A program made the position numbers and the translations under genes. Below, piece by piece: positions 44,393 to 56,044 of a stretch of DNA of 64,000 nt. This DNA is from Rapana venosa. Lineage: Eukaryota > Mollusca > Gastropoda > Neogastropoda > Muricidae. The first letter of the stretch is position 1; the number at the start of each line of letters is the position of its first letter. The notes below the pieces were generated by a model. The model made no database searches and had not been told where the DNA came from. It saw nothing but the letters and a program-made list of their open reading frames with translations. The stretch is from assembly GCA_028751875.1 (NCBI GenBank), contig CM054135.1:9984535-10048534 (forward strand), read 5' to 3'.

Positions 44393-44773
44393 ATTATTCT
44401 TCGTCTTCTTTTTCTTCGTCCTTTTTTTGTCATGTTTCTCTCCAGGGGAGGTTTGACATTGATGAGCCTTCTCCATCTCTCTCTGTTTTGAGCTTCCTCC
44501 TCCTTATTTATGCTGCCCCCTTTCTCTAAGATCATCTGCAATACAGGCAGCCCAGGTCTTTGCTAGGTCTTCCCTTTGGTTTCTTTCCATCCACTACGAA
44601 GTTCATTGCTCTTTTTATGATGTGGTGGTCTGCTTTCCGTTGACCGTACCCAAACCAGCCCGGTCTATTGGTACTAGCTACAGACTTCAGATCATCAACT
44701 TTGCACATTCTCCATAGTTCTTTATTTGTGATCCTGTCTTCCCATTTGATCTTTGTCATGTAGCGTAGCATTC
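44393..44773 (-). mobile_element. LINE 3' end, (GAA)n family, minus orientation
   Basis: On the minus strand it encodes MTKIKWEDRITNKELWRMCK, ADHHIIKRAMNF and [10 protein letters not shown], and ends in a long GAA-type tail (TTCTTCGTCTTC on plus). GGTCCCTCT flanks it at 44384-44392 and 44774-44782. It lies only about 35 nt after the R23 donor. Confidence 0.85.
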
Positions 44774-44811
44774 GGTCCCTCTGATTGATGGTTAATTAAA
44801 AGGATGATAAA

Positions 44812-45235
44812 GAAGGCAGGACGGTTAAGACGTTCACCTGACTAACAAGTAAACAGTGAGGTTCTGGGTTCGATTACCAACTTAGTCCTTTCTTCCTAGT
44901 TTGATGAGAAAATCGAACTGCATGTCAAAATCCTTTGGTTGAGACTATCGCCATGAGCGAACACACGCAGAACATCTTCGCAAACGTTTTAAAAATCAGC
45001 TCTGTCTTTTGGAAGAGTAGGCCATGTTGTGTCTGTAGGAATGGATGACTAAATGAAAAAGAAAATGCATGCAGGAAGGTGTCGTGTTCAGACACCATCC
45101 CCGAAGTTGGAATGTGGCTACCTAAATAGTGGTGTTGGGGGGGGGGGGGGGGGGGGGGGACAGTTGCATATGCAAAAATCTCACCTGTGGTGAACCTTGG
45201 AACGCTAGCTAAGAAACAAAAACAAAAAAAACACC
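44812..45235 (+). mobile_element. SINE with tRNA-like head and family E 3' module
   Basis: The head ACGGTTAAGACGTTCACCTG with GGTTCTGGGTTCGATTACC is tRNA-like. The 3' part shares GAAGTTGGAATGTGGCTACC and CAAAAATCTCACC with family E, with a poly-G run at 45131-45159. Confidence 0.65.
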
Positions 45236-45732
45236 CAAAACAAAAAATGAGTGATAGTTGGTGAATAGCCGGGTGTTTTTGGTTTTTGCAAACATTACAT
45301 TACTGCTCTAGACCCTGAACCAGGTGTCTTTCTAATAAAAATAATAATAATAATAAATGGAACTTATATAGCGCTATATCTTGCAAAGACAAATCAAAGC
45401 TAAATATATTTCTGCTGAAGTTCCTTTACCAAGTGGTTGTGGGGTCTGTGCTGAAGAAAACACCAGCTGTCTGTCTCTGTCTTGTGCCATTGCCTGGGTC
45501 TTGGTTTGCTGAGATTGAGTTCATTTTAAATAATAAAGAGCTGCAGAACATTTTTATGGTTTTTCTTTTCTTTCTTTTTTTTATTAAAAAAAACTGTCTT
45601 AATGATTTTATTCCTTTATCGAAACAAACTCTTTCATGTTCAAGAAAAGTGTTATGGACAATTTGGCTGTACCTTAGGTGATATAATCTATAGTGGCGGA
45701 CATGTCTTGATGTAAAGTAACGGATATTGCAG

Positions 45733-46153
45733 AATGGTCAGACACCTCTGGCCATCGCCCAGAAGCTGGGCTACATCTCTGTAATGGAGTGCATGACTGT
45801 CTGACACAAAGTGATGCTGGGCTACATCTCTGTGGTGGAGTACATGTCTGTCTGACACACAGTGATGGGTGTTGCAGAATGGTCAGACACCTGGCCATCG
45901 CCCAGAAGCTGGGCTACATCTCTGGTGGAGTACATGTCTGTCTGACACACAGTGATGGGTGTTGCAGAATGGTCAGACACCTCTGGCCATCACCCAGAAG
46001 CTGGGCTACATCTCTGGTGGAGTACATGTCTGTCTGACACACAGTGATGGGTGTTGCAGAATGGTCAGACACCTCTGGCCATCGCCCAGAAGCTGGGCTA
46101 CATCTCTGTGGTGGAGTACATGTCTGTCTAACACACAGTGATGGGTGTTGCAG
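45733..46153 (+). repeat. ANK: Array of partial R24 exon copies with acceptors
   Basis: Five upstream copies, one of them lacking its 5' part (45815-45877), precede the real R24 exon. Each holds up to the first 57 exon nt (NGQTPLAIAQKLGYISVVE) followed by TACATGTCTGTCTGACACAC and AGTGATGGGTGTTGCAG. The last of these bases forms the acceptor of the next copy. Copy starts are 45733, 45878, 45969 and 46060. All run into TGA or TAA shortly after the exon part, or are frame-shifted (the copy at 45878 lacks a CT). Confidence 0.92.
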
Positions 46154-46328
46154 AATGGTCAGACACCTCTGGCCATCGCCCAGAAGCTGGGCTACATTTC
46201 TGTGGTGGAGATGCTGAAGCCCATCACCCAGGTGCAGGATACCATGCCCGCCTCTGAGGACAAGTACAAGGTCGTCTCCCCTGAAACCATGCAGGAGACT
46301 TTCATTTCGGATTCGGAGGATGAAGGAG
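46154..46328 (+). CDS. ANK: Ankyrin exon, repeat R24 and start of linker
   Basis: The exon has 58 codons plus 1 nt. NGQTPLAIAQKLGYISVVEM is the last ankyrin repeat (family TPLAIAxRLGYISV). It is followed by an acidic linker with KYKVVSPETMQETFISDSED. The S-D-S-E-D-E-G end is conserved in fly Ank2. The acceptor is gggtgttgcag|AAT and the donor GGAG|gtgagg. The exon is phase 0 in and phase 1 out, the first asymmetric exon. Confidence 0.97.
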
Positions 46329-49229
46329 GTGAGGGCACTGTGTTTGTGCTGGCCTGTCTTCTTTGTTTGAAGACTTTGTGTATGCCTGTGTTCTCTCTCT
46401 CATGTACTTTTCAGGAAGAGGATATTCTTTGTTGGAAGAGAGGAGGAGAGAGAGAGGAGAGAGAGAGAGAGACGAGGAGAGAGAGGGGAGAGAGAGAGAG
46501 AGAGACAGTCAGTCAATCAGTCAGTCAAGTGTGTGTGTGTGAGACAGTCAATCAATGGTCAGTCAATGTGTGTGTGTGTGTGCCAGAGTGTGTGTGTGTG
46601 TATGCGTGTGTGTGTGTGTGTGTGGGTGTGTGTGAGATGATAGAGAGAGAGAGAGAGAGATAGGAAGCAGGGAAGGATGAAAGTCCTAGGTACATATCTC
46701 TTTACCTTGTTGAGATCTTTCTGTTCCTGTACCTATTAAACATTGTTTTGTAGTTTTTAGATGGGTCTCTCTCCAAACCTGGGATGCTATTATACGACAT
46801 GATTCATCTAAGAATGGACAAGCAAACTAGAGATAATACAGCTATTGCATCAAAAAGAGCAGGGGAAAAAAGCCAACAAATTATTATCATGCACTGCTAG
46901 TCCTGAAACCATGAAGTTCTCAAACTTGGCTTTTCAAGTTGAAACAGCATCATTTAAAGCAAGTGTATGGACTGATGTTCTTGGTAACTGTGACAGCATC
47001 TGTTGAATGCATCATTTATCATGGGCGTGAGGGTTTGAATAGAATAAAATCAGTAGAGTATAAAATCTAACTTAGCCTCCAGTTTTGAAGAGTGACCTAG
47101 TTCATTTAGTCGTGGACATTTTTATATATTTTATGAGTCAGTTGAACCTGTTAGAAAATCTGTTTGGAAGTGTGTTCCTGATATGATGATGTGGTGGGTT
47201 TTTCAAGGGAGCTTTTATGTGGGCTCATATCGTAGCGACCACATGTCACTTCTTACCTTTGGAAGTGCCCTTCAAGGTAACAAACAAGAGCAGTGTATGC
47301 TCATTGACCCATGCACAGGTTGTTGTCCCTTGGCTTTGGGGAAGGTTTTTGCTCTCTTTTTGACCTTACACTTTGGCTAATTCCATTCCTTTTTTTTTTT
47401 TTTTTGACTTGAATGCGCTTCCATATTTCCTTCCAGAGATTTTTTTTCTCTTTCCCAGGTACAGCTGATGCACAGGGAAATAATTTCTAACTTTAAACAA
47501 TTATATGGATCTATGTTTACATTTTACATGACATTGTGTATATTTATAAGGTTGTCTAAACGGAAACACAGATTACTTACTGACATACTAATAACAGGAG
47601 CGGCAAGAGACAAGACAGAAATTTTGGCTTGTTTTAACTTCTTTTTCCTTTTTTTTTTTTGCTTTCTTTTTTCAATAAAAATCATTTTGATTTGTCATAC
47701 CATTCAAGTAAAAGCTAACTTTTTTTGTCATTAAAAAAAAATTCATTCAGTTTTTTAATTAATCAAATGTATTCCTGGGTCCAGTTTTAAGACAGCATCA
47801 TGCTTTCATCTGGTTATTTCTTTTTTTTTCAAGCCATTTTATTTTTAAAAAAATACATTTTGTAGATTCTTGGAAATGGTTTCTGCATGTGGAAAAAATA
47901 CCAAAAAATGTTATTGTACGCTAAGATTTCCTTTTTCATTGTAGAGAGACTGCAGTCCATGCCAGAGCTAGTCTGTTGAGTCTGCATGCGATATCATGTC
48001 AGAGTTTTGACTAATTTTTCTGAAAAAGATAAAACAGATAAAAAAAAATAATAATAAAAGTAATTGACCCCCCAAAATTCTTATAGTTCTTAAGTGGAAT
48101 GTTTTTTAAAATTTACAAACCCCTTGATAGGTGTTTAACTACAGTGTATTTTGACATTGAAGTAAATGTTAACTGTTTAGTATTTTTTGAAATTCAGAAT
48201 AAATTTTTTTTCAAGAATCACCTAGTATAATATGTTCTGACTCTCTGAATTATCTGTTTATGCACAGTGTATGTCTGTGTGTTTGTTGGTGTGTTGGCAC
48301 AGTTGTTAACACTTCTGCCCTGCCTTCAAATATGAATATATAAAAACTTGTATAACTGACAACAGAAAGTTAATGTAACTTTTATTTTTTTAGTTTGTTT
48401 TGTTTTGTTTTTGTTTTGTTTTTATGGAACACTCCTCAGACCTGATACATAATCCTGTTCCATCGTTTTGTAGTTCTGTACATCTTCAGTCAATCAAAGT
48501 CTGAAAATTCATATCTATTCATTGTGTCACTTCATATGTATATACTCATTAACCAAGATCAAAACTCACTGCATGTTTTTATGTTTCTCTTGGTCATCAT
48601 ACAATAATAGTCCAGAAATCTTGCATGCTTTTATTTCTGTATTGCTTTAAAAAAAAAATTATTTCAGGATAAAACATAGTTATGTGGATACTTTGATAAA
48701 GTTATTTGCACTTTTATTCAATCAGATTTCTTGAATTGGGGTTGGGTCTTGTAAGATTTGATACAAGGTGTTTGTGTTTGCACATTTTGAAATACTGTTT
48801 GTAGGTCAATTACTTAGATATATAGATAATTTTGATATAGTTTATGGATTAGATCATTATTTTATTTTTATTGTGAAAGACACACTGTTTCTTGTCTAAC
48901 GTTTGTGTAGCGTGTAAGTGTGTACGCGCACATGCGTGTGTACACACGCATGCATTTTGATTTGTCCTGTGATGACTGTATGTTCATGATCTGTCCTTTT
49001 GTGTATATATATGTGTGTATTTGCAGCAGAGATTAAGAGAGAAAGAACAGTGTTTCTGGTCTTTCGGAAACCAACCGAAACAAAAAATCAGTTCTTGCAA
49101 TGTGCTTTTGGGGATAAGAGCACGAGCTAATGAAATGAGCGATTCCTCACAGGGGGGAGTCCTCTCTCTATCCATCCCATCATGTCTAACTCTGGCTTTG
49201 ACTTTTCTTTGCTGCCTGGGCACACACAG
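46329..49229 (+). other. Intron after R24
   Basis: GA and GT low-complexity tracts occupy 46435-46665. The remainder is AT-rich and mostly unique, with a candidate cassette exon at 47208-47276 and a T run at 47391-47407. Confidence 0.7.
47208..47276 (+). CDS. ANK: Candidate 69-nt cassette exon (linker)
   Basis: A T-rich stretch and gggtttttcaag precede 69 nt that fit phase 1-1 exactly between 46328 and 49230. They read GSFYVGSYRSDHMSLLTFGS then ALQG, with no stop, and end at CAAG|gtaaca. Length, phase and donor all agree with the neighbours. The acceptor is AAG instead of CAG. No homology was recognised. Confidence 0.35.
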
Positions 49230-49331
49230 TGGACGACTTCTTGCCGCAGTCGCCCTTGTTTGGCAAACCGGTGTCAGAGCAGCATGTGTACTTGCCCTAT
49301 TATGAGGGCCAGAAAATGCAGATGCATGGCC
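49230..49331 (+). CDS. ANK: Ankyrin linker exon
   Basis: The exon has 102 nt, phase 1-1. It reads DDFLPQSPLFGKPVSEQHVY and then LPYYEGQKMQMHG. The acceptor is ggcacacacag|TG and the donor GGCC|gtaagt. It continues the acidic DSEDEGG tail of the previous exon. Being symmetrical it could be a cassette. It is disordered-looking, with two aromatic clusters (LPYY, HVY). No known domain was recognised. Confidence 0.85.
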
Positions 49332-49657
49332 GTAAGTGTAGATGTCGTCGTCGTCATCATCATAGTCCCCTGAATTTTGGTGTCGTCTTCGGGGCAGTCC
49401 CTCCTGGGTTGGTCGGTTTTAATGGGGTTGGGTTTTTTCCTTTCAGTTTTTTATCTTGGTGTTTGTTGTGGAGAGTTTATTGTGTTGGTGGTGCTGTTGT
49501 TGTCGACAATGGTGTGTTGAGTTTAGTGTTGTTTTGCTTCTGTTGTTTGGAGGGGAAATTTTTGTGGGTATGACACATTCTTTGTTCTTGGGTTTGTTAA
49601 AGTCGTATTTGGTGTGTGTGTGTGTTTGTGTATTTTAATTTTTTAAAATTTATTTTC

Positions 49658-49765
49658 TTTTATTTCGAGGATAATGGAATAAGTGTTTATTTGCTTTTTT
49701 ACATCTAGTCCCCGTGTGTATGCAGTTTAATAAACGTTGTCATCTGTCCCCACCGGCACACAATG
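49658..49765 (-). mobile_element. SINE family A, 3' fragment
   Basis: In plus coordinates it reads TTCGAGGATAATGGAATAAG through CACCGGCACACAATG. It then passes into a GT repeat. Confidence 0.7.
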
Positions 49766-51429
49766 TGTGTGTGTGTATGTGTGTGTGTGTGCTTACGAGT
49801 GAGCGATTGGGAAGAGGGATAGTGATGTTTGCTGACCCTTCCCACTAGATCCTAGACAGTTTTGCTTTTTGGTTTTTATTATTATTATTTTTTATTGGTG
49901 ACATAGTAAACTGTATGTATAAGATGTTTAAAGTCCTTTAGTTTGTTTCTGCTATTTTACTAGTTCTTGGAGGAATATTATTGAATAAAATAAAAATTAA
50001 CCATTTTGATTAGTTTGTGTTCACTGATTTTTTAAATTCTTAGAACAGGGATAAGAGTTAAAGTGAACAGTTCTTTTCTTCTTAGTAAGGGTAAGTCAAG
50101 GAAAAGACAGTATCAATTATAGTACATAGTGGGACCAGAAGTTTCAATGACTAGTACATCTCAGAATCCTTTAAGCCCTGTTGAAGCAAGTGATGAAGCA
50201 AAATGGAAAATTATATCATGCCATTTGATAGTATTGACATGACTTCTGCCCTAACTCCTTCAGGAGTTGGAATACTGCACAGAAGTTTTCAGGCAGTGTG
50301 TCATGGGAAAGCTGAATCTGGCAGAGCCCGTCATGTTCCAGGTAGCAGGGTGCATGCTGGGTATGTCTGTGTCATCCATCCCTCCAGTCATAGCTGGGCC
50401 TATTTTTCTATGAAAAGTTGATGGGATTTTGATGTGTACACAACATTTTCTGTTTGTGATTGAAAATGGGACCTTGGTTCATTGTCTCATCTGAAAGACC
50501 ACTTTTTAGGAGTCATGTCAGTACCTATATTTTTCTTTGCTTAGATGTGAACATATCAAATCATTTTATGGTAATGTTAAAACTATGCTTAAAAGTTAGC
50601 CCTATGTTAAGATTGTCGAAAAATTGATTTTTTACATTCAGTTTTTAAAAAGCAACATTTTTTTTTCTTAGAAAAGTTTACTTTCTTTGTCTTTTCTTTT
50701 TCCTTTATTCTTTTCTTTTTTTCATTTCAGAAAACTGCATGGAAATCTTTCTGAAATTTTCTTTGTTGCCCTTTGTTTTTAGTTTAAAAAAATATCTTTT
50801 TTGTGTACTCAGTTTTCATAAGTTTGAATATGCAAACTTGTCATATCTTATGGATTTTGCCCGTTGCTTTTGATATAGTGTTTTTGATTATGCCTTATTG
50901 TGTATTTGTGTGGATATTATTATTACTTTGTGGCTGTTGTTTTGGCTTCATTCATATTGCTGTGTGTTTTCTTTATTTATTCATATCCATTACATGTATT
51001 GCTTAAAACGCATGACTTTGTTAAATGTCACTCAGGTGTGTTCCTGAAATACAGATGTCTCACCTCACCTGGTGAAATATAGATGTAAAAGTCTTTCATA
51101 CATAAAAAAACAGCAAAGAGCCACCTGCAGCAGTATAGCGCTCAACATTGTTGTTTTATTTATTTAAGTCTTTCCTCAAAGTCGGAATGCGGCTACCTTC
51201 ATGGTGGACAAAAACCGGTCACATACGCAAAATCTCGCCATTGGAGAAGCTCGGATCTCTAGCCGAGGAACGAAAAAACCAATAAAGTCTGTTGTTGTAT
51301 TGTTTGTACATATCTTTGTGTGTGTATTTTGGGCTCTGAAAGGTTGTTACAGCCAGGGAGTGGCAGAGGGGATAAGTACCCACTGCCTATAAATAAAGTG
51401 CTCCTTAAGGCGTGCGTCTCAAAATAGCC

Positions 51430-51830
51430 GAGGGGGGGGGGCAGAATAGTGTATCGGTTAGAGCAGATAAGTGATCTGATGGTAACTGGGGAGTTGAGTT
51501 CAAACCTGCACTGAGGTGACCGTTTGAAGAGATTTTTCCCCCCATTCATTAATCCCCCATTCGTTAACATTTGAACTGAAAACCAAACCAAACAAAAACA
51601 CATTGGAACTGACTCCAAATCCCCCAAAAGTCTTTTCTATGAGACTTTCTTCAGAGCTCCCTTCTGCAGACACATGCAGACCATTTCGTGCATACATTAA
51701 AAAAACTCATCACTTTTCTCTAATAAGAGTGAAGCAGCTAGGGCTGGTGGTATGGGTAACTTAAACATACCCAGCATGCACCCTGCAGGGATAGGCACCG
51801 CCAGGTTCAGTTTGCCTGACAAGACACACC
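51430..51830 (+). mobile_element. SINE with tRNA-like head (family F)
   Basis: The head AGTGTATCGGTTAGAGCAG has a box B-like GGGAGTTGAGTTCAAACC. The body contains AGTCTTTTCTATGAGAC and CATACCCAGCATGCACCCTG. A related inverted piece lies at about 50260-50400. Confidence 0.55.
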
Positions 51831-52100
51831 ACACTGCTGAATGATTCAGTGCAGTGCCCCAATGTCTCGTAAGGGAGTGAAGGGGGAAGTCTGTCAGAGC
51901 AGTGTTGTGCTGCCCGTTCGTCATTTTCTGAAATTAATGCTCTGTTGTTGCTGCTGTCCTGTTCCCACCCCCCTCCCTGCAGGTTGTTCAGTGTTGTGGT
52001 TTGCTTTTGTTTGTTTGATGTTGTGAGTGTTTGGAGGGGTGGTGGTGTATGCTTTGCTGTTGTGTTGTGTTACGTATATGAACTACTGTTTTGTCGTCAG

Positions 52101-52130
52101 AGTCACCAACAGCGGTGAAGCCTAAGGACA
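52101..52130 (+). CDS. ANK: Ankyrin linker microexon, 30 nt
   Basis: The microexon reads SPTAVKPKD with split codons at both ends (phase 1-1). The acceptor is ttttgtcgtcag|AG and the donor GACA|gtaagt, both strong. Skipping or including it changes the linker by 10 residues with no frame change. Its small size and strong sites fit a regulated (for example neuronal) microexon; that part is inference. Confidence 0.75.
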
Positions 52131-55100
52131 GTAAGTAGAGTGCAGCCTCCTTCAGAGCATGGTGCAGTGCTGGTAGAACTTTGGTGCTCTCTGTGTGTGT
52201 GTAGTCACTGAGTCATGTCACCTAATGTAATGCAGTGTACATGTATGGGTTGTTCCCTGTCACCTCGCCAAGTGTTTCTGTGGGGGCTCACCTCTGAACT
52301 GGTTGGTTCCTGTGGGCAGGTTCTGTATCTAGATTGTCTCCTAGTCTTCAGAAACTATTCTTTCTTCACAAAGCTTTCTTTAAAAAAATTTTAAAAAATT
52401 TTCTTTGAAAGGTATCACTTTTTACATTTGGCTTATTCAGGTGTTTTTTTTTCCATGTGTTATTCTTCCAAATTATATATAGTAGTTATTTATCTTACGT
52501 GTAAGTTTTAGCAGTGTAGAATGTATGTATTTCAAACTTTATTTGTTTTCTAATGCTGGGGTATGCTTCGATTCCTAATCAGTTGTGTAACAGCTACTGA
52601 TGGTGATTTCTGAGAAGTCTGAAGTTTAGTATTTTTAGGTATCAGTATCACTGCTGCTGTTTAGTGTTTGTGGGTGGGGTTTTTTCTGTTTTTTTCCCCA
52701 TCAATATGCAAATTTGTGTGGGTGTATGCTTCAATATATAATCACAGCTCTATAAAAGATGCTTATTCTGACTTTGAAAAAAAAAGACTATTCACTGCAT
52801 TATTGTAGTAGTCTAGTGGTAAAAAAGTCAAATGCAAAGGTATGCTGGTATATGTATGCTTTGATTCATAACCACAACCATAAAAACATAGCACCTTTGT
52901 TTGTTTGTATTTGTTTATTTTTTTCTCAGAGGATGGTGTGTCAGATATTTTCTGAAGGACACCAAAGATTAGGTTTGGTATCAGTCGTCAGACAATGATG
53001 GATTAAATTTTGAAGAAAAAAAAAATTGGATTGTATACAGATTAGTCTGTGACCTATGAAGATAAGCGGGAGATTTAATTAAGTCAGGGAGATAAATCAG
53101 TGACTTGAGATCAGTCAGTCACTTGCTGTTTTCTCTGCAAGCTGGTCAAAGGGCCATAATCATTTTGCCTGTGTATTTTGCAAAATGGCATTTTGATTTT
53201 CGTGTGCTCTGATCACTGACTCTGTGTGTGCTGAACCAAACCTTAACACTGGTGTCGAATCCAACCTAAAGCACTGAGCTCAAATTACAATATCTTTACT
53301 TTGACTGTAGATCATTGAGTCAAACTCAAGTAAAACTTAGTGGTAACATTATTACTGCATGTTTTGAATGTCACCCTACTGACACAAAGGAATGGTCATG
53401 CTGCTGCTCACACACAGACACCTCGCAGCTAAAGTGATTAGCGTCTTCACTTGTCTGTTTTTCACTTGATATGAGATTGTACCAGCAAGTGTTGTGATAT
53501 TTCACTTACCGTAAGATCATACTGGACGTGGTGTGCATGCAGTGGTTAGTTATAACTGAGAGTCTGTGTGGTGTGGAGTGTGGTTAACTCGGCCAAACAG
53601 CTGTTGCAAAACAAAGGAAAAAGACGACAGTTTCTGCAACTATGAGACAAGTGTGGTGTGAAGTGTGATTACCTCTGCCCAAAGGCTGTTGCAAAACATA
53701 GGAAAAGACAACAGTGTCTGATTTAAGCAGCCGAAATTAGTCAGTATCAAAATATCTGTTCTGCTGTCAGTGCATGTCACCTGTATTTTCCCTTGTCTCA
53801 TGGAACTAAGGGCTGCAGGTTATTAACAAAAAAGATATATATATAAAATCAAATCAAACCAAAACGCAAAGGGGAGCTGATATTCACGTTCTGTATGTTT
53901 GCTCTAAATACATAGGGTATGTTGTACAATTATGAATTCTTGCCTGAATGACCTGATTAAAAAAACAAGCATTATGCCTTTCAGCCCAGTATTAACTATT
54001 GGGGAATAGTAGCTTTGTAGAACTCCTCAGTATTTATGTTGTTGATACGTTTTCGGGGACAGTTCTTATTGCTGTTTCTGGTTTTTTATCCCTCCCTTTT
54101 TCTTTTATTTCATAAAATATACCTGTATCTGGGGCTTGATGGTGCTGAATATGGACTGACACTGACAATTTTCTGTAAAGTTCATTCTGATATTTTACAA
54201 ATAGGTATTAAGTTTCTTGTATAATAGTCAGTAGAACTGGCACATGAAAGTATTTGAATTATATGGGATTTTATTGAATTGTACTTACAGTTGTGATAAA
54301 TTGCTCTTTGTGAAATTCGGGCTGCTTTCCATTGCAGCATCTTCCCCTTTTGCGCATGTTTCTGTGTGTGTGTGTTTGGGTATGTGTGTGTGCATGGGCG
54401 CATGTGCATGCATTTAAGCTAAAGTTACAGGGAAGGGGGTAGGTGAGAGATACATTTGATAAGAATACTTATAAGGTAAAATGTATCGTTAAACTGTGTA
54501 ACCATAATGTTGTAATTTATATTTAATCTTCTAACATATCATTCCATGTTGACCATGCTGTATATCGATGAAAAGCTCCATAGCTCCTTAGTGAATGGAC
54601 AGTTTATATGCATATGTGTATGTTTGATATATTTTGTTAGGTATATAATGCTGCACATCTGTAACTAATGATATGTGTGCACTTATGTGTGTATCTTCTT
54701 ATCTATGCATTTTGTAATATATGATCATAATAATCACAGTAATGATGATAATAGTGAATACATGATTATTGGTATTCCTAACTAATATATAATGCTGTTG
54801 ATGGTGGTGATGATGATGATAAATGCCTGATCAATTGAAAAGTCTTACTTTATGAATATCTACGCTTTCACAGTGATTTTGGTCTGTGGAAATGTTAAGA
54901 ATATATATATACATGCTACCTTCACGCTGTTGATCATACAGAAATATAATTGAGAAAGTTAAAACCAGAAAAGCACAACAAGAAGACTACAAGCAAGCAA
55001 GCTGAGTTTTGAGTCAAAAGTGTCGGAAGTACTGTATCTGCAGATATATGAATGATAATGATATGCAGCATTTTGTGTGGATACGGCTCTCTCTCTCTCT

Positions 55101-55291
55101 CATTCTCCTCTCCCTTCTCTCTCCACTATTGTTTTCAGTTTTGGAATACTCAGCACTGTGCTACATTAACATACAACTGAAATATGATCTTTTCCTTATG
55201 CCCCTTTTGGGGTACGGGGGAAGGGAAAATTTCAAGTAATAACCAGAAGAAACAAAACTATAACAAACAAGAAAGAGTTCACTGCAAGCAA

Positions 55292-55340
55292 CTTGAATGA
55301 AGTGTTCAGTGGAGAAACACTGCCACCTCTCTCTTCGGCA
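55292..55340 (-). pseudogene. Inverted partial copy of the 55980 exon
   Basis: On the minus strand the bases encode EERGGSVSPLNTSFK, against LERGGSVSPLNTSFDK in the true exon. The four codon differences inside the shared block are all third-position synonymous changes (AGC/AGT, GTC/GTT, CCG/CCA, TCC/TCA), then one codon is missing. Weak similarity continues into the flanking intron. It lies about 660 bp upstream in opposite orientation, so the two can pair in the pre-mRNA. Confidence 0.75.
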
Positions 55341-55585
55341 ATAAATCAACTGATTACACAACTTTAGAAAGTGTAACATATTTTGACAACTGAAGCTCTT
55401 TTCTTATGAACTGAAGACAGCTGACAGTTACACACAAGAAACAATGAATTGATTCCTGTTCTTCATCTTCCCTCACTCTTCACCTGTCCCCTAGTCTAGT
55501 AGATGGTTGGGGCACCACTGAGGATTCCGTTTTAGTTGTTGTAGAAAAACAAGTGTTACGTAAAATATATATACACACACACACA

Positions 55586-55594
55586 TATCTATCA

Positions 55595-55630
<36 letters not shown>

Positions 55631-55637
55631 GTCTATC

Positions 55638-55693
<56 letters not shown>

Positions 55694-55812
55694 CATCCAT
55701 CTATCTATCTATCATTTATCTATCTACATACACACAGACACAGACGCACACACACACACAAAACACACACACTAACACACACTACACACACACACACACT
55801 ACCACTACACAC

Positions 55813-55846
<34 letters not shown>

Positions 55847-55900
55847 ACACACACACACACACACCACACACACACACTAACACACACACACACACACAAG
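55586..55900. repeat. (TCTG)n, (TCTA)n and (CA)n microsatellites
   Basis: There are about 9 TCTG units, then about 20 TCTA units, then about 160 bp of interrupted CA. The cluster separates the inverted exon copy from the true exon. Confidence 0.95.
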
Positions 55901-55979
55901 GTAAAACAATAGGCTGGCAGTGAAGGGGTATGCAGGCTTGCTTGTCCATCTCTAACCCTGTCACTCTGCTGCTGTGCAG

Positions 55980-56044
55980 GGGAAGACAGCATCTCCTTGG
56001 AGAGAGGTGGCAGCGTCTCTCCGCTGAACACTTCCTTCGACAAG
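55980..56044 (+). CDS. ANK: Ankyrin linker exon, 65 nt
   Basis: The exon reads (R)EDSISLERGGSVSPLNTSFDK. The acceptor is ctgctgctgtgcag|GG and the donor AAG|gtactg. It is phase 1 in and phase 0 out. The Ser-rich segment SISLERGGSVSP looks like a phosphorylation-prone linker; no domain is recognised. Confidence 0.88.

Larger units (their letters stand above)
49332..52100 (+). other. Intron with SINE relics
   Basis: It holds a SINE A fragment (49658-49765, minus), a family E 3' module (about 51175-51290), a tRNA-like SINE (51430-51830) with an inverted relative at about 50260-50400 (shared GGGTGCATGCTGGGTATG), and AT-rich unique sequence. Confidence 0.7.
52131..55979 (+). other. Intron, mostly unique AT-rich
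   Basis: No exon was recognised in 52131-55290. The 3' part holds an inverted partial copy of the next exon (55292-55340) and a TCTG/TCTA/CA microsatellite cluster (55586-55900). Confidence 0.7.

Noticed and set aside
49019..49085. Possible exon after gtatttgcag at 49025
   Set aside because: The frame is open for about 25 codons but no donor in the right phase follows, and it lies in the intron just before a confident exon.
52928..52955. Possible exon after tttttctcag at 52929
   Set aside because: In phase 1 it reads about seven codons and meets TGA; no donor is visible.
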